Below, in pieces: positions 27,526 through 35,895 of a stretch of 64,000 bases of DNA (position 1 is the stretch's first letter; every line of letters starts with the position of its first letter). The position numbers and the translations under genes are program-made. Below the pieces are notes generated by a model. That model was given only the letters and a program-made list of their open reading frames with translations. It ran no database searches and was not told where the DNA came from. This stretch comes from Novosphingobium sp. PP1Y (GTDB taxonomy: Bacteria; Pseudomonadota; Alphaproteobacteria; Sphingomonadales; Sphingomonadaceae): NCBI RefSeq assembly GCF_000253255.1, contig NC_015580.1, positions 1,085,001 through 1,149,000 on the forward strand, in the 5' to 3' direction.

Positions 27526-28191
27526 ATGTACAGCGACGTCTGTCTAGTAAGCGAATGCGAAATAACCAGGGAAGGTCTGGGTAATATCCTGAAGTCAGAG
27601 GGCTTCAACATTATCGGATCCTATGGGGCCATAAAGGACCTCGAAAAGCAGGATTTCGGAGCCGAGTTCTTCTTCGTTCTCGATGGAATTGCCGCGGATG
27701 ACCAGTCTGATGCGGTGCAAAAGGTGAAGGCGCGGTTCGATACCGTTCCCGTTGTTATCCTGTCGGAGCGATTCGACTTCAACACGATGCTGGAATGCTT
27801 CCAGTCCGGCGCACAGGGGTATATTGTGCGTTCGATGAAGGCATTGCCGCTGACGACATCCTTGCGGCTCGCCGCCATGGGTGAACGCGTACTGCCGCCC
27901 GATCTTGTCGATGTGTTCGAGCAGCAGACATTCACGCCGGTACTGCGTACCGCGGAAAAGCCGGACGAGGAAGTCAACCGAGCCCGCCTTTCACCGCGCG
28001 AACTTGATGTTCTGTGCTGCCTGATGGCAGGCTATTCGAACAAGGTTATCGCTCGCGAACTCATGGTTTGCGAAGCGACGGTCAAGGTTCATGTGAAGGC
28101 CATCCTTCGCAAGCTCAATGTCCATAACCGGACTCAGGCTGCGATCTGGGCCAGCTCACGCGGGCTGTCCGACATGGAACTGCATGCCTGA
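27526..28191 (+). CDS. LuxR/NarL-type regulator with degenerate receiver domain
   Basis: This 221-residue protein starts at ATG 27526 behind a GGGGGGA ribosome site; the GC-poor leader from 27475 is not included. Residues 1-125 follow the receiver fold (VCLVSECEITREGLGNIL, VPVVILSERFDFNTMLECFQSGAQGYIVRSM), but the paired acidic residues expected after the first strand are replaced by SEC, and the phospho-acceptor region reads FFFVLDGI. The C-terminal helix-turn-helix is intact: LSPRELDVLCCLMAGYSNKVIARELM, then VKVHVKAILRKLNVHNRTQAA. It probably regulates the adjacent exopolysaccharide genes without classical phosphorylation. Confidence 0.85.
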   Translation: MYSDVCLVSECEITREGLGNILKSEGFNIIGSYGAIKDLEKQDFGAEFFFVLDGIAADDQSDAVQKVKARFDTVPVVILSERFDFNTMLECFQSGAQGYIVRSMKALPLTTSLRLAAMGERVLPPDLVDVFEQQTFTPVLRTAEKPDEEVNRARLSPRELDVLCCLMAGYSNKVIARELMVCEATVKVHVKAILRKLNVHNRTQAAIWASSRGLSDMELHA

Positions 28192-28239
28192 GGACAGGTG
28201 TCGGGGGCGTCCTGGGCGACTCGTCACCGGATCTTGAAC

Positions 28240-28263
28240 AGGCGGGCCATCCCCGGCCCGCCT
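28240..28263 (+). terminator. Candidate terminator hairpin after the LuxR-type gene
   Basis: Arms AGGCGGGCC (28240-28248) and GGCCCGCCT (28255-28263) form a perfect 9-bp GC-rich stem with a 6-base loop, 49 bases beyond the stop codon. The following ATTCCTGTT is only moderately T-rich, so termination may be partial. Confidence 0.5.
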
Positions 28264-28356
28264 ATTCCTGTTAAGGGCCGGTCCTCGTTCGTGAAATGCC
28301 GCGCCGGACTGCAGGACATGTCGATTTTTCGAGTGCCGTTCAGTCAGTGCTTGCGG

Positions 28357-29547
28357 TCAGCGATTGCGCATGAGCTGGTCTAGCGCCTTGCGATCCCTGG
28401 GTAGGCACTGATCCTCCCTGGGCCGGGCGGTCCGATCGCAATCCCATAGAATGACTTCCATTCCCGAGGCGCGATCGCGCACGAACAGGAACAGCGGGCG
28501 CTCCATCTGCGCCGGTATGAGGTTCGTGTTGCGGCTCAGCTCAGAGCCTTGCCCGTACCCCATGACCATGCAGGCCGGCTTTTTCAGGCACTGGGTCAGG
28601 GCAGTGACGGCCCAAGGTCCACTCGGCGAGGTCGGGTCGAGCCCGATCAAATGGGCTTGGCTGACGCCGACCGGGATGACCGGCGAGACCGCAGCTGCAT
28701 CGAGTGCGGCCGCTTGCGGAGGGATGAGCGCGGCGGCCTCGCCCTGCGTTTCCGGCCGCGGCCGGCCCTGTGCCAATTCGGCCTCATTCGCTTCGCCTCC
28801 CGAATTCCGGTTCCTGGCGAGATGGCCGCGGCCGCCTGGCCAGCGGTAGAAGATATGGACACCGATCTGGCTGACCTGCTGCAGCGCGCCGCTCCACCAG
28901 GGCGAGACATAGTCTGCATGGTAATGCGTGGCCTGTCCGACGGTATCGTCGACCGAGCCGGTCAGCGCCTTCTCCGCCAGGGCCTGCGCCAGCGTCCACT
29001 GCCGCGGCGAGGGGAAACGGCGCTGCATCGATCCGTCGCAAGTGAAGGTGAACTGGCATCCGGTCGTGCGCTCGCTGCCTTCAAACACGACGCCGCACAC
29101 GGAACTGGGAAAGGTGGGGTGGCGGACGCGGTTGAGGACGACCTGCATAACCGACCTCTGTCCTTCCGGATCGTTTCCGGCTTCGTACCACGCAGCGGCG
29201 GCCAGGCAATTGACGGCACGTTCGCGGTCGCTGGTCGTCCCCTTGTAGAAAAACGGCGCTGCACTGCGAGGCTTGGCATAGGTCACAGTCAGCATGGCCG
29301 GTTGTTGCGGCGAGCCGACCCAGTGTGAAGCCGGCAGTGCGGCCTGGACCAATTTCGCGGATCTGACCGATGCCGGGGGAACTGTATCGCCGAGGCGCGG
29401 TATCGCCTCGTGGCGCGTGGGTGCCGGGCTGGCGCTGTGGGCCAGCATCATCACCATCACGAAGACGGGAACGACCCCCGCGACCGCGTACTTCGTCTCA
29501 CGGTCGAGGAGCATCTGCTTCACGTGTTTGGCCGGCGTTGCCGCCAT
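28357..29547 (-). CDS. SleB-family cell-wall hydrolase
   Basis: This protein of about 396 residues (ATG 29547 chosen; GTG 29586 and ATG 29514 are alternatives) has an N-terminal membrane anchor (YAVAGVVPVFVMVMMLAHS). The hydrolase domain in the middle reads RAVNCLAAAAWYEAGNDPEGQRSVMQVVLNRVRHP, with the glutamate of AWYEAGND as likely catalytic acid, then CQFTFTCDGS and ATHYHADYVSPWWSG. This is the PF07486 lytic-transglycosylase-type fold. The C-terminal 150 residues are not part of that fold and include four cysteines that may form disulfides in the periplasm. It may loosen peptidoglycan for the export machinery. Confidence 0.83.
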   Translation of the reverse strand: MAATPAKHVKQMLLDRETKYAVAGVVPVFVMVMMLAHSASPAPTRHEAIPRLGDTVPPASVRSAKLVQAALPASHWVGSPQQPAMLTVTYAKPRSAAPFFYKGTTSDRERAVNCLAAAAWYEAGNDPEGQRSVMQVVLNRVRHPTFPSSVCGVVFEGSERTTGCQFTFTCDGSMQRRFPSPRQWTLAQALAEKALTGSVDDTVGQATHYHADYVSPWWSGALQQVSQIGVHIFYRWPGGRGHLARNRNSGGEANEAELAQGRPRPETQGEAAALIPPQAAALDAAAVSPVIPVGVSQAHLIGLDPTSPSGPWAVTALTQCLKKPACMVMGYGQGSELSRNTNLIPAQMERPLFLFVRDRASGMEVILWDCDRTARPREDQCLPRDRKALDQLMRNR

Positions 29548-29829
29548 GCGCGAACGGGCGAAACCTGGGGGGGCGGGAAACTTCACGGGAGGCAGGATGC
29601 TGTTGATCGGATTGGCTTGCCAGCGAGCTTTTGGAGTAGGCGACGGAGCGTTCGAAGTAGAGGGCGATAAGTACCGCAGGACTGGGGATAGTTCCTTGGG
29701 AATGCCCCTTTATTCCGCGTTGCCGGCTGGGCTCGCACAACCGGCCATGGCTGGATTCGGTAGGTCGCACGCGAAATGGGTATGGCCGGTCAGCGATGTT
29801 AAGCCAATGCGGTCAGCCCGAATGAAAAC

Positions 29830-31203
29830 CTATGACTTCAGAAGCTTTTGCGCGGCCGTGCAGAGCAGCTTTTCGTCGTTCGGCACTTCGCCGAGCAGCG
29901 CGATGGTGCCGTCGGGCATGCGACGGGCGATGACGAGGGCGAACTCTTCGCCTTTAGGTGTAATCGCCTGGGCGGGTACTGCGGGAAGCTCCCGCAGCTT
30001 GCTCTCGATCCTTTCCATCCTCGACTGGCGCGGCGCCCCGACCTTGCGCTTGCGTGCGCGCTCGGTCTTGACGATGCCCTTGAGTCCGCCATCGTAGGTG
30101 AGCAGATAGGCGACGAAGCCACCGGCCGCCACGCCCTTGCGCCGGCCATGGGCCAGCGCAGTTGCATATTCGGCAAGCCGCGAGCGATCGTAATGGCTGC
30201 CGAAGACCAGTTTTACGATCGGTGTCATCGGCGCACGCGCCTGCATCGTCAGACCCGCTTCCAGAACCATGCGTTCCAGCCGGTCGGGTGCGTCGAGAGC
30301 ATAGAGTGAAAAGTCATAGGCCGCGCCGATCGCCTTATAGAGGGCGACATGCGATCGTTCCTCGCTTGAACTGGCCGCTTCGACCTGATGGCGCGCCTCT
30401 TCCAGCGACATCAGGAACTCGTCGTAGTTGATCAGCAGGTTTTCGTCCGCCGATGGCGCCTCGAACGTCTCGGTCAGGAGGAGCGGCTCATCCTCCTCGA
30501 GCTTGCTCGCCTTTACCTCGTCCTCGGCCGGTATCTCGGCACTGATCGGCAGGAGATACGGCTTCATGGTCGCATCGTGGGGGCGCTGCGGCAGCGGTGC
30601 GGCAACGCGGTCGCGATCCCCGGACACGCAGACGAAAAGCACCGGCGGTTGCTGCGGCGCTGTTGCCAGCCGCGGCATCTCTTGTGGATTGAACTCCTGT
30701 TCGAGCAGAAGTTCGCCAAGCTCCTCGGCCTGTTCGAGCGGCTGTATGGGCTGGTCGAGATTAAACATGACGTCGACCAGAAATGTCCCCCGCTCGCGCC
30801 CGAGAAAGGGTAGGGCCAGTCCCCGGCATTCCCTGACCATGCCATTGCAGTCCGTGACGCATTCCTTGAACTCCGTCGCATCGGCTTCTTCGACTGCCTG
30901 CTGCGAAATACGATGCAAAAGCAGGACTATCGGGTTCTCGATCGGGAGGTTCGGCCAAGGATCGCCGGAGATCTCCGCCAATTGCGGCGCAAGATCTTCG
31001 CCGAGATAGGAAATCGTCGGCAAGGTGATTTCCGGATCCCATGCCACCTGTACGCAGTTTGGCGTGAACAGGCGGGTTTCCTCGATCGCGCTGTGGGCGA
31101 TCGAGGGCAACTGGTCATCTTCGCGAAGGGCCTCCCAACGGGCATAGGCCAACGCGGCTACCTTGTTGAACCGTTCCCCGGCACCCTCGTCGCGGTCATC
31201 CAT
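29830..31203 (-). CDS. Unrecognised 457-residue protein, possibly with an N-terminal PAS_5-like domain
   Basis: The start at ATG 31203 has a perfect AAGGAGG ribosome site, so the longer frame to 31446 is rejected. Residues 10-160 (FNKVAALAYARWEALREDDQLPS, then GMVRECRGLALPFL and FLVDVMFNLDQ) weakly resemble the sensor-like PAS_5 family of alphaproteobacteria. The middle is acidic (KASKLEEDEPLLLTE). A basic stretch near residues 370-400 (KTERARKRKVGAPRQSRMERI) could contact nucleic acid. No signal peptide or membrane span is visible. It lies 285 bases after the IclR gene on the same strand, and no function can be stated. Confidence 0.6.
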   Translation of the reverse strand: MDDRDEGAGERFNKVAALAYARWEALREDDQLPSIAHSAIEETRLFTPNCVQVAWDPEITLPTISYLGEDLAPQLAEISGDPWPNLPIENPIVLLLHRISQQAVEEADATEFKECVTDCNGMVRECRGLALPFLGRERGTFLVDVMFNLDQPIQPLEQAEELGELLLEQEFNPQEMPRLATAPQQPPVLFVCVSGDRDRVAAPLPQRPHDATMKPYLLPISAEIPAEDEVKASKLEEDEPLLLTETFEAPSADENLLINYDEFLMSLEEARHQVEAASSSEERSHVALYKAIGAAYDFSLYALDAPDRLERMVLEAGLTMQARAPMTPIVKLVFGSHYDRSRLAEYATALAHGRRKGVAAGGFVAYLLTYDGGLKGIVKTERARKRKVGAPRQSRMERIESKLRELPAVPAQAITPKGEEFALVIARRMPDGTIALLGEVPNDEKLLCTAAQKLLKS

Positions 31204-31488
31204 AATTGCCTCCTTGCCGAGCGGTCCGTCCGCTCGCCAGTCTGACAGTTCAGAAGGATAGACCATGCAAATGACCCTCGGCGCCGGGAGACTGTCGCAC
31301 TGGTAGGATTCGTATTCCCCCGATGCGCCTATCGTCTCATTGTGAACACAGGCACACAAGTAAGCCCTCGGACTTACCCCAAAGGGCCAGTAATTGCGCC
31401 GTCCAGGGTCAAGTATCTCAAGGCGTCTAGGCTTTGCCGCGGGCAAGGGGCGCAGTGGAGACCGGATATTCGGGTCTTGGCGTTGTGT

Positions 31489-32379
31489 TCAGTCCTCGCG
31501 GGCCTCCTTGGCCAGTTCATTGCCGATAGTCTGGGCGCATGCGCGCAGTTTGGGCAGCAACTCTCGCACGGCGTCCCGCATGTCGATCGTCGTGGCGAAG
31601 AAAGCGACCGTCAGGCAGCCCCTGATGTCCTTGTCGACGAGAAGCGGCACGGCGATCGATGAGGTCTTGCCCGGGTTGAGAGTGAAGCGATTGTAGCCGC
31701 GAGCCGCATACCCGCTGCTGCGCACCGAATCGATCAATCCACCTTCGCGCAGGAGTAGAAGCAGGTTGCGCGTTTCCTCGTCGCCGAAGCGTTCGAGGTT
31801 CTCCAGTATGGTTTCGCGTTCGTCTGCCGAGCAGAAAGCCAGATGGACGAGGCCTGCCGCGCAGTCGAGAATCGGCATCGTGTAGCCGGGATGGTATTCG
31901 TTGAAAGTCAGCGAAGTCAGCGAATGGGTGGAATCGCGCAGGACCATGGTGCTGCCGACATGGGTTGAGAGCGAAATGGGCCAGCCGATCTCGCGGGTGA
32001 GCTGGGCGATGTGCGGGTGAACGGCCCGCACCAGATCGCCGTGGCCCTGAAAACCGTGCGAGAGCGTCTGGACAAGCGCGGTCGGGCGATAGCGCTTGCG
32101 ACGTTCCTCGCGCTCGATCAGGCCTTCGTGCAGCAGCGTCTGCACGATCCGGCAGGCCGTGGGATAGGGAACCTGCGAGGCCTGCGAAATTTCCATCATG
32201 TTCAGCGAACCGGCGCGGTTGATGGCCTGCAGCACGCTGATCGCGCGGCTTATGGCTCGAATGGGAATGCCGCGGCCGCCTGCCGCGCCGTCTTCGGCAT
32301 CGTTGGCTGTCTCTGGAATTTCGTACGATCTGCGATTGAGCGGGATAATCGCGGATGAAGCCATGCGCTGAATGTCCAT
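31489..32379 (-). CDS. IclR-family transcriptional regulator
   Basis: This 296-residue protein has the winged helix at about residues 40-100 (RAISRAISVLQAINRAGSLNMMEIS, PYPTACRIVQTLLHEGLIERE) and the effector-binding domain behind it (GWPISLSTHVGSTMVLRDST, YTMPILDCAAGLVHLAFC, GYAARGYNRFTLNPGKTSSIAVPLL). IclR proteins usually bind a small aromatic or carboxylic acid and control adjacent catabolic operons. The gene lies downstream of the flavoprotein operon on the same strand, behind its own promoter-like sequence. It is therefore a candidate regulator of the catabolic island. Confidence 0.9.
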   Translation of the reverse strand: MDIQRMASSAIIPLNRRSYEIPETANDAEDGAAGGRGIPIRAISRAISVLQAINRAGSLNMMEISQASQVPYPTACRIVQTLLHEGLIEREERRKRYRPTALVQTLSHGFQGHGDLVRAVHPHIAQLTREIGWPISLSTHVGSTMVLRDSTHSLTSLTFNEYHPGYTMPILDCAAGLVHLAFCSADERETILENLERFGDEETRNLLLLLREGGLIDSVRSSGYAARGYNRFTLNPGKTSSIAVPLLVDKDIRGCLTVAFFATTIDMRDAVRELLPKLRACAQTIGNELAKEARED

Positions 32380-32415
32380 TTGCTTGCGGTTGGGAGCGGG
32401 GAGTGGAGATCACCA

Positions 32416-32444
32416 ATGCTACAAATGTAATACATATATGGCAA
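32416..32444 (-). promoter_or_regulatory. Candidate promoter of the IclR gene overlapping a degenerate operator
   Basis: On the minus strand, TTGCCA (32444-32439) and TAGCAT (32421-32416) are separated by 17 bases, ending 36 bases before the IclR start codon. The -35 and spacer region (32425-32444) also matches the 20-bp operator-like element of the catabolic promoters in 11 of its 15 conserved positions. This could reflect autoregulation. Confidence 0.4.
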
Positions 32445-32489
32445 ATTCTTTGACCGGACTGGCGACAGGCGCCGGTCGCGGCTTCGTCC

Positions 32490-33863
32490 CTATTTCACCT
32501 CGACTTGCGCTGCAGCAGCCCTTCCTGCCAGTTTCCCGAGGGTTGTAGCCGTAAGCAGGCCGTTTCCGGCAAGATAGCCGTCTGCTCCGTCGCCGGAGAT
32601 TCCCCGCGCAGCTCCTCCGCCGGCATAGAGGTTGGGCAGCGGGCTGCCGTCGGCGCGCAGCACGCGGGCATGATCGTCGACCACAAGGCCGCCTTGCGTG
32701 TGGAACAGTGCCCCGGTCACCTTGGCGGCGTACCAGGGAGCGGCCAGTTGCGGCTTGCCGGTAAAATCGCGTCCGAAAGGATCGGGCGCTTCCCCGCGGG
32801 TCATTGCAGCTACGTCTTCCGTGGTCCGTGCCAGCACATCGGCGGGTAATTTCGTCGCCTTGGCAAGCTCTTCGAGCGTGCCTGCCTTGACCACCGCATT
32901 GGCCGAGAGAGCATCGCGATAGTCTTCGAAATCGCACATCAGTTCGTGCAGGCGGGCATCGAATATGGACCAGGCGACATGGCCTGGCTGGGCATTTACC
33001 TTGGCCGCCTGCTCGGAATAGCCGGCGGCCTCGTTGCTGAACCGCTCGCCTTGCAGATTGACCTGAAAGCCGCCCTGCATGATCAGCGGCCACAGGATCG
33101 GGATTCCGTGTCCGGCGGCAAGTCCCCCATGCCCCTGATAGGCGGTGAGGTCGGCCATGGCTGCCCCCAGCTGCTCGCCCCAGCGCAAGGCATCGCCCTT
33201 GTTGCCGGGATGCCCATGAAAAGTCGCCTCGGCCATCTCGGGGATGTGCCGTGCGACGAGTTCGGCATTGCCGGCGAAGCCCGAGCAGGCGAGAATCAGG
33301 GCATCGCAGGACACTTCCTCAAGGGCGCCGTTGGGGCGCTGGAAGCGGACAAGCGTGACGCGGCCGTTCTCGGCGACGAGCTCGGTGACGGTCGCGCTGG
33401 TCAGCAGCATGACGCCGGCGTCTTCGGCGGCGCCCTGGAGGCAGCCCATGAGCTCTCCGCCAGAACGCTTGGGGGTGCCGTACATGCGCCGGGCGCTGTG
33501 GCCCGGGTAGGTGAAGCCGTCCAGCAGGTCGAGCGGAATACCGTGCTTCTTACGCAGCCAGCCGACGGTCTCCGCGGACTCGCGCGAGAGATTCAGCGCC
33601 ATGTCCGGATCGGCTGTACCCTTGGTTTTCCTTGCGATGTCCTGCGCGAAGATTTCCGGGGAATCGACGATGCCCTGCTCGGCTTGCTCGGGTGTTCCAG
33701 CGGCAGGAATAAGGCCGGTCGACATCGCCGTCGAGCCCAGCGGTGTATCGTCACGCTCGATCACGAGGACCTCGACGCCGGCATCGGTCGCGGCGAGCGC
33801 TGCGCAAAGCCCGGTGGCGCCGGCCCCGATCACGACGACGGGGACATGCATCGTCTCGCTCAT
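32490..33863 (-). CDS. FAD-dependent oxidoreductase, fumarate reductase flavoprotein type
   Basis: This 457-residue flavoprotein has the dinucleotide motif VVVIGAGATGLCAALAATDAG at the N-terminus, EVLVIERDD, STAMSTGLIPAAGT, a substrate-cap domain in the middle, and the FAD-closing C-terminus LPNLYAGGGAARGISGDGADGYLAGNGLL. This is the pattern of the FAD-binding-2 family (fumarate reductase, tricarballylate and ketosteroid dehydrogenases), which introduces or removes a carbon-carbon double bond next to a carbonyl. Its start overlaps the stop of leuD (ATGA). As last gene of the caiB/leuC/leuD operon it could oxidise or reduce the branched dicarboxylic acid handled there. Confidence 0.83.
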   Translation of the reverse strand: MSETMHVPVVVIGAGATGLCAALAATDAGVEVLVIERDDTPLGSTAMSTGLIPAAGTPEQAEQGIVDSPEIFAQDIARKTKGTADPDMALNLSRESAETVGWLRKKHGIPLDLLDGFTYPGHSARRMYGTPKRSGGELMGCLQGAAEDAGVMLLTSATVTELVAENGRVTLVRFQRPNGALEEVSCDALILACSGFAGNAELVARHIPEMAEATFHGHPGNKGDALRWGEQLGAAMADLTAYQGHGGLAAGHGIPILWPLIMQGGFQVNLQGERFSNEAAGYSEQAAKVNAQPGHVAWSIFDARLHELMCDFEDYRDALSANAVVKAGTLEELAKATKLPADVLARTTEDVAAMTRGEAPDPFGRDFTGKPQLAAPWYAAKVTGALFHTQGGLVVDDHARVLRADGSPLPNLYAGGGAARGISGDGADGYLAGNGLLTATTLGKLAGRAAAAQVEVK

Positions 33864-34474
33864 GCCTCGTCTCCCTTTGGGAGTACCGACCAGGCCCAGG
33901 GCCGCGTTGTGCGGTCGGCGGTCTCGTGCGCTTCTATGTCGGCGCTATTGATCAGGGTCAGCGCAATCGGGTCGAGCCCTTCGGTCAGCATGAGTTTCGC
34001 TTCCTCGTCAATGTCGAAGCGCCAGGTCTTTGCGCCGGCGCGTATTTCCTGTTCGGGCAAGTCGATTTCCAGCACGAGCCCCTGCCGGTCGAACGGCTCG
34101 GGATCGAGCACGATGGGCAGCATCCCGTTGCGAATGCAGTTGCCCCTGAAGATCGGACTGAACCCCTTGGCGATGACGGCGCGAAATCCATATTCGGCCA
34201 GCGCCCATACGGCGTGCTCTCGGCTCGAGCCGCTACCGAAGTTGGCGCCGCCCAGCAGGATCCGGGCGTCCGCGTATTCCGGCTGGTTCAGGACGAAGGC
34301 GGGATTGGGAATACGTGCATCGACATCGCTGTAGCGCCAGCCTGCGAAGAGACCATCGCAAAGCCCGCTCTTGCTTACCGACTTCATCTCGCGCGAGGGG
34401 ATGATCGCGTCGGTATCGACGTTGTCGCGGATCAGCGGAGCTGCGGTGGAACGCAAGGTCAGGAACTTTTCCAT
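33860..34474 (-). CDS. leuD: 3-isopropylmalate dehydratase-type small subunit
   Basis: This 204-residue swivelling subunit starts at ATG 34474, sharing one base with the leuC stop (TGATG); the longer frame to 34654 lies inside leuC. It shows DNVDTDAIIPSREMKSV, LLGGANFGSGSSREHAVWAL and the block GFRAVIAKGFSPIFRGNCIRNGMLPI, all diagnostic of the LeuD/IPMI family. Together with LeuC it forms the hydro-lyase active site. The setting, with a CoA-transferase and a lyase, suggests a catabolic hydration or dehydration such as that of citraconate or dimethylmalate rather than leucine synthesis. Confidence 0.9.
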   Translation of the reverse strand: MEKFLTLRSTAAPLIRDNVDTDAIIPSREMKSVSKSGLCDGLFAGWRYSDVDARIPNPAFVLNQPEYADARILLGGANFGSGSSREHAVWALAEYGFRAVIAKGFSPIFRGNCIRNGMLPIVLDPEPFDRQGLVLEIDLPEQEIRAGAKTWRFDIDEEAKLMLTEGLDPIALTLINSADIEAHETADRTTRPWAWSVLPKGDEA

Positions 34475-35892
34475 CAGTGCGCCTCCAGCGTCCGCGGATC
34501 GGCGATCCTGCCGGCAATGGCAGAAGCCGCGACCGTTGCTGGTGAGGCGATGTGGGTGCGTGTGCGCGGCCCCTGTCGGCTCTCGAAGTTGCGGTTGGTC
34601 GTGCTGATCACGCGCTCTTCTTCTCCAAAGCTCTCGCCGCCGGCGAAGAAGCACATGGAGCAGCCGGCCTCACGCCACTCGAACCCGGCGGAAAGGAAGA
34701 TCCTGTCGAGCCCCTCGGCTTCTGCCTGTGCCTTGACCCTGCTCGAGCCCGGCACGCAGATGGCGCGGATGCCCGGGGCGACCGTACGCCCTTTGAGCAA
34801 GCGCGCGGCGCTGCGCAGGTCGGACATCCGGGCATTGGTACACGAGCCGATGAAGGCGGCATCGATCGGCAGGCCCAGCAGGGGCGCGCCTTCGACCAGA
34901 CCCATGTATTCGATCGCGCGGGCCTGGGCATCTGCCGTCGTTGCGGCGGTATCGGGATCAGGGGCGCCAAAGGCAGGAACCATCGCGTCGACCGCGATCG
35001 ATTGCTGTGGGCTCGTGCCCCAGCTGACCATCGGCGAGACATCTGCCGCATTGATCGAGACCTCGCGATCGAAGCGGGCATCCGCGTCGCTCCTGAGATC
35101 GGCCCAGGCCGCGACGGCAGCGTCCCAGTCTTCACCCTTTGGGGCGTAGGCGCGGCCTTCCAGCCAGTCGACCGTCGTCGCATCGGGGGCGATGACGGCG
35201 GTAAAGGCGGCAAGTTCGGTGGCCATGTTGCACAAGGTCATGCGCGCTTCGACCGGGAGCGCGGCAATCGTCGATCCGGCATATTCGATGGCATGGCCGC
35301 GTCCGCCGCCAGAGCCGAGCCGGGCCACGACGTGAAGCGCAAGGTCCTTGGCGGTGACGCCAGCGGGAAGCGTGCCTTCGATCGTCACGCGCATCTGCGC
35401 CGGCTTGCCGACGCGCAGGGTTCCTGTTGCAAGGGCATGTTCGGCTTCGCTGGAGCCGATACCCCATGCCAGCGCCCCCAGCGCGCCTTGCGTGCAGGTA
35501 TGGCTGTCGGGGCACACGAGTGTCAGTCCGGGCAGGACGATGGCGTTCTCCGGCGAGATGACATGGACAATGCCCTGACGCGGATCTCCGATGTCGAACA
35601 GCGTCGCCCCGGCGCGCTGAGCCGCTTCGCGGGTGGCGAGGATGAATTGCGTGCCGGTGGGCATGATCGTGCGGTCACCACGACCGGGGAGGGTGTCTAC
35701 GACGTGGTCCATTGTCACGAACACCCGCGAAGGATCGCGCACCTTGCGGCCGCTCTCCTCCAGCGTCTTGAGCGCGATCCCGCCGGTGCGTTCGTGCAGC
35801 AGGATCCGGTCGATCTGGACAAGGCCGGTGCCGCCGCCGAGATCGCTGACCTGGTGGATGTCCCAGAGTTTCTCGAACAGGGTGCGTGGCAT
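34474..35892 (-). CDS. leuC: 3-isopropylmalate dehydratase-type large subunit (4Fe-4S hydro-lyase)
   Basis: This 472-residue aconitase-superfamily subunit carries the three iron-sulfur ligands at Cys351 (FIGSCTNARMSDL), Cys411 and Cys414 (EAGCSMCFFAGGE), positions very close to those of biosynthetic LeuC. Other conserved blocks are PDSHTCTQGALGALAWGIGSSEAEH and SSRVKAQAEAEGLD. It should add or remove water on a branched dicarboxylic acid. It begins 3 bases after the CoA-transferase stop. No leuA or leuB accompanies it, so a catabolic role is inferred. Confidence 0.9.
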   Translation of the reverse strand: MPRTLFEKLWDIHQVSDLGGGTGLVQIDRILLHERTGGIALKTLEESGRKVRDPSRVFVTMDHVVDTLPGRGDRTIMPTGTQFILATREAAQRAGATLFDIGDPRQGIVHVISPENAIVLPGLTLVCPDSHTCTQGALGALAWGIGSSEAEHALATGTLRVGKPAQMRVTIEGTLPAGVTAKDLALHVVARLGSGGGRGHAIEYAGSTIAALPVEARMTLCNMATELAAFTAVIAPDATTVDWLEGRAYAPKGEDWDAAVAAWADLRSDADARFDREVSINAADVSPMVSWGTSPQQSIAVDAMVPAFGAPDPDTAATTADAQARAIEYMGLVEGAPLLGLPIDAAFIGSCTNARMSDLRSAARLLKGRTVAPGIRAICVPGSSRVKAQAEAEGLDRIFLSAGFEWREAGCSMCFFAGGESFGEEERVISTTNRNFESRQGPRTRTHIASPATVAASAIAGRIADPRTLEAH

Positions 35893-35895
35893 CGT

